Positions 8,202-16,223 of a stretch of DNA of 22,081 nt are shown piece after piece. The stretch covers positions 1 to 22,081 of the forward strand of contig CAIWLA010000496.1 of the NCBI GenBank assembly GCA_903913345.1. Direction: 5' to 3'. The notes below the pieces were generated by a model. It was not told the DNA's origin. It did no database searches and was given only the letters and a program-made list of their open reading frames with translations. The DNA comes from an uncultured Magnetococcales bacterium (lineage in GTDB: Bacteria > Pseudomonadota > Magnetococcia > Magnetococcales > Magnetaquicoccaceae). The position numbers and the translations under genes were made by a program. Position 1 is the stretch's first letter. Each line of letters starts with the position of its first letter.

Positions 8202-10004
8202 TTACACCATGCCGACGATGTACTGCATCAACTGGTCGGCCACGGTCACCATCTTGCTGGAGGCCTGAAACGCCCGCTGAAAACGGAGCAGATCGGTCAA
8301 CTCCTCCTCCGCCGACACCCCGGAGGTCGATTGCCGCAAGGTATCCAAAAAGCTCTGACCGGCATCCTGCGCCGTCTTGGACGAGGTGTTCTGGTTGACC
8401 ACCGCCCCCAACTTGCCCACCGTAGAGGCATACTGAGCCGTCAATGTCCCGTTGAACCCGTTGATGGTGACCGATGTCGTGCGCAGTTGACTCATGGCCA
8501 ACGCTGCGGCGTTGTCGGCATCGTCAAAGGTGGCACCGGTCACCTGGGTGGGATCGCTCGGATTGCCGTACACATTCGCGATGTTCCCAACACCCAGGGT
8601 GCCGGAATTGTCCAGCAAAGCCGGGTTGACCGTCATGTCTCTGGCCCCGGTTCCCCCGAACAGGGCACCGATGCCCAAGGCGGCCAACACATGGGAGCCG
8701 TCGGAGACCGCCCCGTATACCTGGCCGGTCGGTCCCTGAATACGCAACGTATTGCCCGTCGTGATCGAGGCCGTCATGTTGCCGGGGGCACCGTTCTGGT
8801 CGGTGGCACCGTTGATGGCCTCCATCAACTGGTTGATGCTCATCGAGGCCGTCACGGGAATGGTCACCATGTGGCTCAAATGGGTGGCATCCGCACCCGT
8901 GGCAAAGACAATGTTGCCATCCTGCACCCGCGACAGATCGGGTGGTGACCCGGTCGGCGAGGCACCGGTGGTCGGATCCTGCATCGGGGCATCCAGATTG
9001 TCCCCCAACAGGAACACCCCGGTCTGGCTGGTTGACATGCCCTGGCTGACGCCGGTGCTGGCCACCGAATTGAATTGAAACCGCAGTTCGTTCGCGAGGC
9101 CATCCAACTGGGTCGCAAAGCCGTTTTTGCCATTGATCAGCGTGTCACGCACCTCCAACAGACCGCCCAGCTGCCCCCCCTGAATATTCAGCAGATCCCG
9201 ACCATCCATGGAGATCCCCGGAAATTTGGTCAAGGTGGGGGGATTGGTCTGGGGAACAACGGTCGGATCCACCGCATTCGTGGCACTGCGGGCCAGCGTG
9301 GCGGCATGGACCGTATCGGCCAACAATCCCTGGCCTCCGGCCATCATGATCTGTACCCCGCCATTCGGCAGATCCAGGGTCTGAATGTTGATCTCTTTGC
9401 CCAAATCCAGGATCATCTGTCGTCTCTGGTCTTTGAGATCCGCAATGGGATCACCGGGCGCGCTGCCAGCAATCTGGGCATTGACATCCCGCAGGGCCTT
9501 CAGTCGGTTGTTCACATCCGCCAATAAAACATCGACCTGCTGGTCCACCGGCGTCAGCAAACCCGTCAGGGTTTGGCTCATGTTCCCAACATACTGGGCC
9601 ACCCCGTTGGCCTTGGTCACAAAATCTTCCCGCCCGACGACATTGGTGGGATCGTCCACCAGGCTGTCTGCCGACGTATACAAATCACTCATCCGGCTGT
9701 TCAGCCCGGAACCGCTCGACTCGTTAAAAACCTGCTCAATCTGGCTCAAAAACTTGTCCTTGGTCTCCAAGGCACCCGTTTCCGACATCCCCAGTTCCTG
9801 GCGACGATCCAGCAATTGATCCACCTGCTGGGTAATGCCCTGAACCTGCACCCCCAAACCCATCGAGGAGTTCAGCAGTGTGACCCCCTGCCGGGAATAG
9901 CCGGGGGTATTGACGTTGGACAGGTTGTGGGAGACCGTCTGCAGCGTCGTCTGCGCAGCGATAATGCCCGATTCGGAAATATTCAAAATATTATTGACAG
10001 ACAT
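8202..10004 (-). CDS. flgK: flagellar hook-associated protein 1 FlgK
   Basis: FlgK is the first hook-filament junction protein. The 600-aa product begins MSVNNILNISESGIIAAQTT with the rod/hook signature HNLSNVNTPGYSRQGV at about residues 26-41, and ends in the FlgK C-terminal motif (GVSAEEELTDLLRFQRAFQA then SSKMVTVADQLMQYIVGMV). The middle (about 90-540) holds helical and Gly/Thr-rich beta segments typical of the family. The frame is open upstream to 10079, but the ATG at 10004 is chosen because the family N-terminus begins there and GGAGAGAGAG precedes it. It is the first gene of the leftward flagellar run and is preceded by a sigma-54-type promoter at 10086-10101, so the predicted leader is about 70 bases. 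Confidence 0.96.
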   Translation of the reverse strand: MSVNNILNISESGIIAAQTTLQTVSHNLSNVNTPGYSRQGVTLLNSSMGLGVQVQGITQQVDQLLDRRQELGMSETGALETKDKFLSQIEQVFNESSGSGLNSRMSDLYTSADSLVDDPTNVVGREDFVTKANGVAQYVGNMSQTLTGLLTPVDQQVDVLLADVNNRLKALRDVNAQIAGSAPGDPIADLKDQRRQMILDLGKEINIQTLDLPNGGVQIMMAGGQGLLADTVHAATLARSATNAVDPTVVPQTNPPTLTKFPGISMDGRDLLNIQGGQLGGLLEVRDTLINGKNGFATQLDGLANELRFQFNSVASTGVSQGMSTSQTGVFLLGDNLDAPMQDPTTGASPTGSPPDLSRVQDGNIVFATGADATHLSHMVTIPVTASMSINQLMEAINGATDQNGAPGNMTASITTGNTLRIQGPTGQVYGAVSDGSHVLAALGIGALFGGTGARDMTVNPALLDNSGTLGVGNIANVYGNPSDPTQVTGATFDDADNAAALAMSQLRTTSVTINGFNGTLTAQYASTVGKLGAVVNQNTSSKTAQDAGQSFLDTLRQSTSGVSAEEELTDLLRFQRAFQASSKMVTVADQLMQYIVGMV

Positions 10005-10045
10005 GCTGTTCTCTCTCTCCCAATCCGTGCCATCCAGGCCGCCAT

Positions 10046-10061
10046 CCGGAAACCGTTCCGG
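10046..10061 (-). repeat. perfect hairpin in the predicted flgK leader
   Basis: CCGGAA and TTCCGG form a perfect 6-bp stem with a 4-base loop, between the predicted transcription start (about 10075) and the flgK ATG at 10004. It leaves about 41 bases before the start codon, so it would not cover the ribosome binding site. It may stabilise the mRNA or bind a regulator. Confidence 0.4.
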
Positions 10062-10085
10062 GAAAAATGGCGTTGCCATCCCATA

Positions 10086-10101
10086 TGCACCACTTATGCC
10101 A
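10086..10101 (-). promoter_or_regulatory. sigma-54 (RpoN) promoter of flgK
   Basis: Read on the minus strand, TTGGCATAAGTGGTGCAT contains the -24 GG and -12 GC with exactly 10 bases between them, in the context TGGCA-N6-TGCA, close to the RpoN consensus TGGCAC-N5-TTGCA. The expected transcript start is near 10075, about 70 bases before the flgK ATG. Sigma-54 control of late flagellar genes is well known in many Proteobacteria. Such a promoter requires an activator of the FlrC/FlbD type, which is not in this window. Confidence 0.65.
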
Positions 10102-10111
10102 ATCGCTAAAT

Positions 10112-10128
10112 GGCCCGTTTTTGCCGCC
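10112..10128 (-). promoter_or_regulatory. possible activator-binding element upstream of the flgK promoter
   Basis: The minus-strand sequence GGCGGCAAAAACGGGCC sits 11 bases upstream of the sigma-54 -24 element, at about -37 to -53. From memory, its CGGCAAAAA core resembles the ftr elements bound by the flagellar activator FlbD in Caulobacter. This is one site only, and its position is closer than typical enhancer sites, so the call is tentative. Confidence 0.35.
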
Positions 10129-10462
10129 TGATATTTTTGAATAATCTGATCAAGTTGATGATTTTATTGTATTTTAACTGTCTTATAAATTACGCTAACC
10201 ATGCAATCTCTGCCTCTTTTTTTCCTTCGTGGGGCAAAATACCAGGGCGTGACGGCACGGAAACCCAAACTGTCGGCAATTCTTGCCCAATTTCAATCGT
10301 GGCGGGTGACCCTCTCCCGGCCCGGCCCAACGGACCCTGTGAAAGGACGGGATGTGCGGGGATGACGTGCCCAACGGATCGTGCTATTTTTGTTCCATGG
10401 GGTCATGCACGAAAGTGGTCGTGCACAGACGGCTCCTCACCCTTGACCCACTCTGGACCGCC

Positions 10463-11272
10463 ATGAACTATGCCCCACACACCAATGTTGCCATTCGCGC
10501 CGCCCGTCAGGCCGGGGTGCGTGCCATCGATCTGTTTTTGCGTCGGCATGAACTGGAGGTACGCAGCAAGGCGCATGGGGAGTGGGTAAGTAATGCCGAC
10601 ACCACGGTGGAGCGGGAAATTTTATACCATTTGAAAAAGGGCTATCCCCAATACGGAATCCAGGCGGAGGAGAGCGGGTGGCAGTCCGAGGGGGCCGAGC
10701 GGCGGTGGATTGTCGATCCCATCGACGGGACCGACAATTTTATCCACGGCATTCCCCATTTTGCCCTCTCGATTGCCCTGGCGGCCGGGGATGATCTGCT
10801 GATGGGGGTGGTGTTTGATCCGGTCAAGGATGAGCTGTATGTGGGCGAGCGGGGACGGGGGGCCTTTTTGAACGATCGACGGATGCGGGTGAACCAGAAC
10901 CATCTCCTTTCTCGTGCCCTGTTGGCAACGGGTTTCCCTGCCAAGCGGAAGGAGATTCTCACCCCCTATCTGGACTCTTTTCGTCTGCTTTGTGCCGCCT
11001 GTCATGGGATTCGCCGCCAGGGGAGTGCGGCCCTGGATCTCTGTTATACGGCGGACGGACGGTATGATGGTTTTTGGGAAGAGGGTCTGGCCCCCTGGGA
11101 CATCGCGGCGGGCGCGCTCATTCTGCAAGAGGCGGGGGGGTTGATGACCGATTTTGCGGGGGAGGGCGGTTTTTTGCACTCCGGCAACGTGGTGGCCGCC
11201 AATGCGGCCATCCATGGCCGCATCCTGGAAAAAATCCAGGCATCGGGGTTGTGTCGTCCTCCATCGCCGTAG
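10463..11272 (+). CDS. suhB: inositol-1-monophosphatase family protein (SuhB type)
   Basis: This is a Mg2+/Li+-type sugar phosphatase that hydrolyses inositol monophosphates; in E. coli the homologue SuhB also takes part in ribosomal RNA antitermination. The 269 aa match the family from end to end. The metal-binding residues are visible: the E-E-S motif at 69-71 (IQAEESGW), DPIDGTDNF beginning at D85 with D85, D88 and D91, and the late WD motif with D213 (APWDIAAGALILQEAGG). The ATG at 10463 matches the family N-terminus (NVAIRAARQAGVRAIDLFLR); the frame is open further upstream, but that part has no family match. A weak GGA lies ahead of the start. Its stop codon abuts the stop codon of the convergent nuclease gene with no base between. 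The specific substrate is not shown by the sequence. Confidence 0.92.
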   Translation: MNYAPHTNVAIRAARQAGVRAIDLFLRRHELEVRSKAHGEWVSNADTTVEREILYHLKKGYPQYGIQAEESGWQSEGAERRWIVDPIDGTDNFIHGIPHFALSIALAAGDDLLMGVVFDPVKDELYVGERGRGAFLNDRRMRVNQNHLLSRALLATGFPAKRKEILTPYLDSFRLLCAACHGIRRQGSAALDLCYTADGRYDGFWEEGLAPWDIAAGALILQEAGGLMTDFAGEGGFLHSGNVVAANAAIHGRILEKIQASGLCRPPSP

Positions 11273-12262
11273 TCACGCCCGATCCATAAACACCCCATCC
11301 AGCGTGGTGGCCTCCAGGATGCGGTCGCCCCACGCCTCCAGGGCAGCGAGATCGGCCTGGGCCACTTTTTCGCTGACCCAGACCGGCACCGTGCCAAAAC
11401 GGCGTTGCAACAGGCGCGTCAACATCTCCGCCTGCCCTCCCTTCCGCCCCCTCTCCTCTCCAATCTGTTGACCAATCTGTTGACCAATCAGCCGCCCTCT
11501 CTCTTCTCCAATCCGTTCCACGCTTGAAATATAAGGCATCTTTTGGCTCTCCTCAAAAGCGACAATGTTGTCCCGCAATCGCTCATCGGCCTCCCTCGGC
11601 AGATGCAGCACCCAGTCAATAAAGCGAAAGAGATCAATCACCTGCTGGCGATTGAAACCACTCTGGTACAAACTGCGGACCAGACGCCATTTGACCTGGA
11701 AGCGATCTTCTGTCCGGTTCCTGGTTTTCTTGGCTTGCAGGTGCGCCAGGGTGACCACTGCAAACGGGTTGCGGCCATTTTCCAACTCGGCTTCTGGATA
11801 ATCCAACAACTTGACTGTCGTAAACTGATAGCTCAGTCGCGTTCCCCACAATTCATAACCGAACTCAACAGGTCGCCAGGCGGTCGATTCGTCGGCCAGA
11901 ATGGCCAAACTGACCACCGGCATCTGTTTAAGGTCATAGGCACGATATTGATACGTATACATGCCCGATGCAAAGTGCGGTTTGCGATCTCCCTGGACCT
12001 CGATATGGATCAACACCCAGCGTTCGATACCATCGCGTTGCCATACCTTGACCAGCTTGTCCATGCGCCGATCACCCGTTTTGGCCTCACGTGTAATACG
12101 GGCCAGCTCCTTGTCGAGAAATTCGTATCCCCGTTGCCAGTCAATCCCGTCATGCGCCGCTGGCAGGAAAAAGGCCAGACAATCCTTGAAATAGGCCTCC
12201 AGAATCTCCTTCCAGGGGGTATCGAATTCGTCCTGTTGGTGTTCATCCTCGCGGTCCGGCAT
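11273..12262 (-). CDS. Rpn family putative nuclease/transposase with DUF4351-like tail
   Basis: The 329-aa protein belongs to the Rpn/PD-(D/E)XK family, formerly annotated as putative transposase; studied E. coli members are nucleases that promote recombination. Seen here are an N-terminal helix (WKEILEAYFKDCLAFF), D68 in RRMDKLVKVW, and the core strand VLIHIEVQG with the E88-x-Q90 form typical of this family in place of E-x-K. HFASGMYTYQYRAYDLKQMP follows. A low-complexity linker (IGEERGRLIGQQIGQQIGEE, about 253-275) leads to a C-terminal domain (about 277-325, MLTRLLQRRFGTVPVWVSEK, ALEAWGDRILEATTLDGVF) that matches the DUF4351 pattern. The ATG at 12262 has GGGAGAGGGG upstream. It lies 60 bases after thiC and abuts suhB tail to tail. 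Such genes are often present in many copies per genome. No terminal repeats were found. Confidence 0.82.
   Translation of the reverse strand: MPDREDEHQQDEFDTPWKEILEAYFKDCLAFFLPAAHDGIDWQRGYEFLDKELARITREAKTGDRRMDKLVKVWQRDGIERWVLIHIEVQGDRKPHFASGMYTYQYRAYDLKQMPVVSLAILADESTAWRPVEFGYELWGTRLSYQFTTVKLLDYPEAELENGRNPFAVVTLAHLQAKKTRNRTEDRFQVKWRLVRSLYQSGFNRQQVIDLFRFIDWVLHLPREADERLRDNIVAFEESQKMPYISSVERIGEERGRLIGQQIGQQIGEERGRKGGQAEMLTRLLQRRFGTVPVWVSEKVAQADLAALEAWGDRILEATTLDGVFMDRA
11461..11484. repeat. 12-bp tandem repeat inside the Rpn-like gene
   Basis: CAATCTGTTGAC occurs twice in succession, with a partial third CAATC after it. It encodes the repeated I-G-Q-Q unit of the linker. The flanking sequence on both sides encodes G-E-E-R-G-R, so the larger unit is itself duplicated. 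The length keeps the reading frame. Confidence 0.8.
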
Positions 12263-12322
12263 ACCCCTCTCCCGTTTCGCTGTTCGATCAAACGCGGCAA
12301 CATGGCCAAGGCGTCCACCCCC

Positions 12323-13723
12323 TCAAGCCGCCGTGCCGACCCCTGCCCCCCCCGACTCCGGGCAAAAATCCGGCATCAGTTTGGCGGCGATCCCCTGATA
12401 TTTGGCCGTCACATCGCGGGAGAGCTTGTAGGCACAAAAACGGGGACCGCACATGGAACAAAATTCCGCCGTCTTGTGGGCCTCGTTCGGCAGGGTTTCG
12501 TCGTGATAGGCGCGGGCACGCTCCGGGTCCAGGGCCAGTTCGAACTGGCGATTCCAGTCGAAGCCATACCGCGCCCGACTCATGGCATCATCCCGATCCC
12601 TGGCCCCCGGTCGATGGCGGGCAATATCGGCGGCATGGGCGGCAATCTTGTAGGCAATGATCCCATTGCGCACATCCTCGGCATTGGGCAACCCCAGATG
12701 TTCCTTGGGGGTCACATAGCAGAGCATGGAGGCCCCCTTCCAGGCCGCCACCGCCCCACCGATGGCGGAGGCAATATGATCATAACCCGCCGCAATATCC
12801 GTCACCAACGGTCCCAGGACATAAAAAGGGGCCTCGTGACATAACACCCGCTCCTGCTCCATGTTCATCTCGATCTGGTCCAACGGGACATGGCCCGGAC
12901 CCTCGATCATCACCTGCACATCCCGCTCCCAGGCCCGTTTGGTCAGCTCCCCCAATACCCGCAACTCGGTAAATTGTGCCTTGTCCGAGGCATCGTGCAG
13001 CGAACCGGGGCGCAGACCATCGCCCAGAGAGAGGGTGACATCATGGCGCACGCAAATATCCAGCAGGCGATCAAAATGGGTGAACAGCGGATTTTCCTGG
13101 TCGTGATACAACATCCACTGCGCCATCAAGGCACCCCCACGGGAGACAATTTTGGTAATCCGCGACTCGATCAGGGGCAACACCTCCCAGACCACGCCGC
13201 AATGGACGGTCATGTAATCCACCCCCTGCTGGGCCTGCTCTTCGATCACCTGGAGCATGGTCTCCACGGTCAACTGCCGCACATCGGGCACCCGTTCGAC
13301 GGCTTCGTAGATGGGCACCGTCCCCAGGGGAATCGGGGAGTGACGAATCAGGGCCTGACGAATTTCGGGAATTTTTTTGCCCGTGGAGAGGTCCATGATG
13401 GTGTCGGCCCCATACTGGATGGCCAGGTTCAGCTTGTGCAGCTCCTCGTCCAGGCCGGAAGAGAGGGGCGAATTGCCAATATTTGCATTAATCTTGCACC
13501 GTGAGGCAATCCCGATGGCCAACGGCCTGAGTTCGGGATGGTTGATATTGGCGGGGATGACCATGCGGCCACGCGCCACTTCGGAGCGGATCAACTCCGA
13601 ATCCAGTTGCTCTTCCTGGGCACAATGGACCATCTCCTCGGTGATCACCCCTTGTCGGGCATAATGCATCTGGGTCACCGTACCCACGCGCCCTTGAATC
13701 CAGGCAGAACGAAATGTATTCAT
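12323..13723 (-). CDS. thiC: phosphomethylpyrimidine synthase ThiC
   Basis: ThiC is the radical SAM enzyme that rearranges aminoimidazole ribotide to HMP-phosphate, the pyrimidine half of thiamine. The 466-aa product shows family blocks throughout: [108 protein letters not shown], and the C-terminal cluster-binding motif C422-x2-C425-x4-C430 ([10 protein letters not shown]). It is the shorter ThiC form lacking the long N-terminal domain. The frame is open to 13828, but the ATG at 13723 fits the family start ([20 protein letters not shown]) and has AAAGG upstream. It diverges from ygfZ. No TPP riboswitch is recognisable in the leader, which is notable because thiC is a common target of that element. 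Confidence 0.96.
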   Translation of the reverse strand: MNTFRSAWIQGRVGTVTQMHYARQGVITEEMVHCAQEEQLDSELIRSEVARGRMVIPANINHPELRPLAIGIASRCKINANIGNSPLSSGLDEELHKLNLAIQYGADTIMDLSTGKKIPEIRQALIRHSPIPLGTVPIYEAVERVPDVRQLTVETMLQVIEEQAQQGVDYMTVHCGVVWEVLPLIESRITKIVSRGGALMAQWMLYHDQENPLFTHFDRLLDICVRHDVTLSLGDGLRPGSLHDASDKAQFTELRVLGELTKRAWERDVQVMIEGPGHVPLDQIEMNMEQERVLCHEAPFYVLGPLVTDIAAGYDHIASAIGGAVAAWKGASMLCYVTPKEHLGLPNAEDVRNGIIAYKIAAHAADIARHRPGARDRDDAMSRARYGFDWNRQFELALDPERARAYHDETLPNEAHKTAEFCSMCGPRFCAYKLSRDVTAKYQGIAAKLMPDFCPESGGAGVGTAA

Positions 13724-13752
13724 AACACCATGCACCTTTCCATACGGTCGAA

Positions 13753-13784
13753 GCGGCCTGCTGCCGCCACAAAGCCCCATTGTG
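13753..13784 (-). promoter_or_regulatory. two adjacent stem-loops in the thiC leader
   Basis: GCGGC/GCCGC (13753-13767, 5-base loop) and CACAA/TTGTG (13768-13784, 7-base loop) are perfect inverted repeats placed back to back in the 98-base region between thiC and ygfZ. In the thiC transcript they would end about 30 bases before the ATG. The THI-box core (CTGAGA and ACCTGATCTGG) is absent, so this is not a recognisable TPP riboswitch. It could be an operator or leader structure. Confidence 0.4.
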
Positions 13785-13821
13785 CTTGCCTCACCCCCAC
13801 TCTGACAAGGAGTTTTTCCCT

Positions 13822-14883
13822 GTGACACGGTTTTATCCCCCTTCTGCCCACCCCAGCCACTGGACCACCGATCGGGGCATCACCACCCCGGCCGACTTTG
13901 GCGATCCCCTGGCGGAGTATCACACCCTGATGGCAAAGGTGGCCTGGGTGGATTTCAGCCATCCGGGCGTGGTGGCCCTCTCCGGTCCAGACCATCTGGA
14001 TTTTTTGGGCGGCTTGATCACCAATCAGGTGCGTCACGTCTCGGCAACCCGTTCGATCCATGCCGCTCTGCTGACGCCGCAAGGACGGTATCTCTGGGAT
14101 TTCACCCTGGTGGAAGAAAAGACCGGGACGGAACCGGCGCGGGTGCTGCTCGTGACCGAACCGGACCGGGTGCCGGAATTGATCCAGCAGATGGCCTTTT
14201 ATCGCCTGCGCGCCAAGGTGCAGATTTCCGACGAAGGGGCCGCCTTCCACCTCCTGGGCCTCGTGGGACCAGAGGCCGATCAAGCCATCGGGCCACTCTT
14301 TCCCGGTCTGGGGCCGTTGGATGCCGCGTTGGGCACCACCGTGAGTCCAGAAACGGGGCTGCGGCTGTGGCGGGATCCCCGGCATGAAAAATTTGGCTGG
14401 CGACTGTTGCTTCCGGCCACCCAGTGGCGTACCATGAGCGAGCGGATGGCAACCCGACTGCCCCCTGCCGGTTGGACCGCCTGGGAGGCCTATCGCCTCC
14501 ACCACGCCCTGCCCAGGGGTGGCAACGAGATGATCCCTCAGGAGACCTTGCCCCTGGAGGCCGGTCTGTGGGAGATGAACGGGGTGGATTTTGGCAAGGG
14601 GTGCTATGTCGGCCAGGAGACCACGGCCCGCACCCATCATCGGGCCACGCTCAAAAAACGGCTGTTCCAGGTGGCTGGCCCGCCGGGCGTGAACTGGCCA
14701 CCCGGCACCACCGTCCACCGACCGGATGGCCAGGAGATCGGTGTGGTCACCAGCCATTGCCCGCTGACGGGCACCGCACTGGCCCTGCTGCGCCTGGCCG
14801 AGGTGGCACACACCGAAGGTTCCCTGCGCATCCAGGGACAACCGGTCACCGCCACCAAACCATCCTGGGCCGCGTGGACCTGA
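13822..14883 (+). CDS. ygfZ: YgfZ/GcvT-like folate-binding protein
   Basis: YgfZ is a tetrahydrofolate-binding protein related to the T protein of glycine cleavage. It helps assemble or repair certain Fe-S enzymes, including radical SAM enzymes such as MiaB in E. coli. The 353 aa show the GcvT-like fold ([39 protein letters not shown]) and the diagnostic motif K259-G-C261-Y-V-G-Q-E in [20 protein letters not shown]. The GTG at 13822 is chosen over an upstream TTG at 13780 because AAGGAG stands 9 bases before it and the TTG has no ribosome binding site. It is divergent from thiC, 98 bases away. ThiC is a 4Fe-4S radical SAM enzyme, so a functional link is plausible, but this is inference from position. 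The flavoprotein gene follows after 50 bases. Confidence 0.9.
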   Translation: MTRFYPPSAHPSHWTTDRGITTPADFGDPLAEYHTLMAKVAWVDFSHPGVVALSGPDHLDFLGGLITNQVRHVSATRSIHAALLTPQGRYLWDFTLVEEKTGTEPARVLLVTEPDRVPELIQQMAFYRLRAKVQISDEGAAFHLLGLVGPEADQAIGPLFPGLGPLDAALGTTVSPETGLRLWRDPRHEKFGWRLLLPATQWRTMSERMATRLPPAGWTAWEAYRLHHALPRGGNEMIPQETLPLEAGLWEMNGVDFGKGCYVGQETTARTHHRATLKKRLFQVAGPPGVNWPPGTTVHRPDGQEIGVVTSHCPLTGTALALLRLAEVAHTEGSLRIQGQPVTATKPSWAAWT

Positions 14884-14933
14884 CTATCCGTTGCTTGTTT
14901 TCCATCTCATCACCCATAGAGTGAACCAAAGAC

Positions 14934-16031
14934 ATGACTGCATCCGCCCTCTCTTTGCCGCCGCTGCCCGCCTTGAAAATCGGGGAGTATACCATCCCGG
15001 TCCCGATCATTCAGGGGGGCATGGGGGTACGTGTCTCCGCCAATCGTCTGGCCAGTGCGGTGGCCAATGAGGGCGGAGTGGGCATTATTGCCACCGTGGC
15101 CCTCTCCCTGGCCTCCAAATATTACAAAAAGGGCAAGGATTATTATCAGGCCAACATCAAAGCCCTCATCGATGAATTGCAGCTCTCCCAGGAGGCCAGC
15201 CCCTCGGGAATTATTGGCACCAACTGCATGGTGGCCATCCGGGATTTTGAGGCCATGGTGCGGACTTCGGTGGAACATGGTGCCCACATGATCATTTCGG
15301 GGGCCGGTCTGCCGTTGCGACTCCCGGAGTTTGCCGCCAGCCGACCGAGCACCGCTCTGGTGCCCATTGTCTCTTCCCTGCGGGCGGCCCGTCTGTTGGC
15401 CCAACGGTGGCGCAAGCTCTATCATCGTCTCCCCGATGCCATCCTGTTTGAGGATCCCAATACCGCCGGGGGTCATCTGGGCATTCGTCGCAATCAAATG
15501 TTTTCCGAAGAGTTTTCCAGCGACCAGGTGGTCCCGCAGCTGGCGGAGTGGTCGCGCACCGAGTATGGCGATGAAATTCCCATCATCACCGCCGGGGGTA
15601 TCTGGGACCGCCGGGATATTGATCACGCCCTCTCCCTCGGTGCCAAAGGGGTGCAGATGGCCAGCCGTTTTCTCTGCACCTATGAGTGTGACGCCGACGA
15701 GCGGTACAAACAGGCCTTTATCGATGCCAAGGCGAGCGATGTGGTCATCATTGACTCTCCCGCCGGTCTGCCGGGGCGCGCCCTGAACACCGCCTTCACC
15801 CGGACCCTGTTCCAGGGGGGACGGGTGGCCAGCAAATGTTTTGCCACCTGTCTGGAGGCCTGCACCTGTCGGGAGGCCAAAGAGGCCTTCTGCATCGCCG
15901 AGGCGTTGCACCGGGCACAACAGGGAGATATGGAACACGGTCTGATCTTCACCGGCACCAACGGCGTGCGCCATACCCATATGAGCCATGTCCGGGATAT
16001 TTTCCGGGAGTTGATGACCGGAGAGGCGTGA
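14934..16031 (+). CDS. nitronate monooxygenase family flavoprotein (2-nitropropane dioxygenase-like)
   Basis: This is an FMN-dependent TIM-barrel protein of the nitronate monooxygenase/FabK/YrpB group. Visible motifs: PIIQGGMGVRVS (from residue 24), IISGAGLPLRLPEF, TAGGHLG with H181, IITAGGIWDRRDIDHALSLG, and GAKGVQMASRFLCT (phosphate-binding end of the barrel). The 365 aa match the family length. The C-terminal part carries a cysteine cluster C302-x3-C306-x3-C310-x-C312-x7-C320 (KCFATCLEACTCREAKEAFC), not found in the classical enzymes. From memory, a subfamily in anaerobes has a similar C-x3-C-L pattern. Whether it oxidises nitronates or acts as an NAD(P)H-dependent oxidoreductase or enoyl reductase cannot be told from sequence. 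The ATG at 14934 has only a weak AAAG upstream. It is probably co-transcribed with ygfZ (50-base gap). Confidence 0.87.
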   Translation: MTASALSLPPLPALKIGEYTIPVPIIQGGMGVRVSANRLASAVANEGGVGIIATVALSLASKYYKKGKDYYQANIKALIDELQLSQEASPSGIIGTNCMVAIRDFEAMVRTSVEHGAHMIISGAGLPLRLPEFAASRPSTALVPIVSSLRAARLLAQRWRKLYHRLPDAILFEDPNTAGGHLGIRRNQMFSEEFSSDQVVPQLAEWSRTEYGDEIPIITAGGIWDRRDIDHALSLGAKGVQMASRFLCTYECDADERYKQAFIDAKASDVVIIDSPAGLPGRALNTAFTRTLFQGGRVASKCFATCLEACTCREAKEAFCIAEALHRAQQGDMEHGLIFTGTNGVRHTHMSHVRDIFRELMTGEA

Positions 16032-16046
16032 CGCCCCCGGTCTCAA

Positions 16047-16070
16047 ATGGGGCTTCGCCCCAAGCCCCAT
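16047..16070 (+). terminator. hairpin downstream of the flavoprotein gene, possible terminator
   Basis: ATGGGGCTT and AAGCCCCAT form a perfect 9-bp stem with a 6-base loop, starting 15 bases after the stop codon. An alternative inner stem, GGGGC-TTC-GCCCC, uses the same left arm. There is no T-run after it, so it may act as an attenuating or Rho-assisted 3' end structure rather than a classic intrinsic terminator. It could also be a dispersed genomic repeat. Confidence 0.5.
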
Positions 16071-16223
16071 ATATGGTCCGCCCACCGTTGCAAGGAAAAT
16101 CTTTGTATAACCAGGTGAAGAAGAGTGGGATAAAGGCGGGGTGAGTGATTTTTGTTGATGTTTGCGGTGCGTTCCTGGTCGTCTGGTGCCGAGTCAGCCA
16201 GTATTCCGTCGGGAGAGACCACC

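Larger units (their letters stand above)
10005..10462. other. 458-base divergent intergenic region between flgK and suhB
   Basis: No credible gene is seen here. It holds the leader and sigma-54 promoter of flgK (left part), a CGGCAAAAA element, a strikingly AT-rich stretch at about 10130-10220 (for example TTTTATTGTATTTTAACTGT), and a GC-rich right part leading into suhB. Two short plus-strand open frames cross it but have no family signature or ribosome binding site. I could not identify a convincing sigma-70 promoter for suhB; the AT-rich stretch is the likeliest place. Confidence 0.6.

Noticed and set aside
11224..11240. Hairpin CCTGGA-AAAAA-TCCAGG near the end of suhB as terminator
   Set aside because: It lies within the coding sequence and is not followed by a T-run.
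11273..12262. Insertion sequence around the Rpn-like gene
   Set aside because: No terminal inverted repeats or target duplications were found at its borders; the left border is the suhB stop codon itself.
11543..12844. Plus-strand open frame of 433 codons
   Set aside because: Runs antisense across the Rpn-like gene and part of thiC, both of which have clear domain motifs.
13724..13821. TPP riboswitch ahead of thiC
   Set aside because: Neither conserved core (CTGAGA, ACCTGATCTGG) is present, and the region is too short for a full element plus an expression platform.
13720..14841. Minus-strand open frame of 373 codons opposite ygfZ
   Set aside because: Antisense to ygfZ with its KGCYVGQE motif; no recognisable product.
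14910..16085. Minus-strand open frame of 391 codons
   Set aside because: Antisense to the flavoprotein gene, which has unmistakable family motifs.
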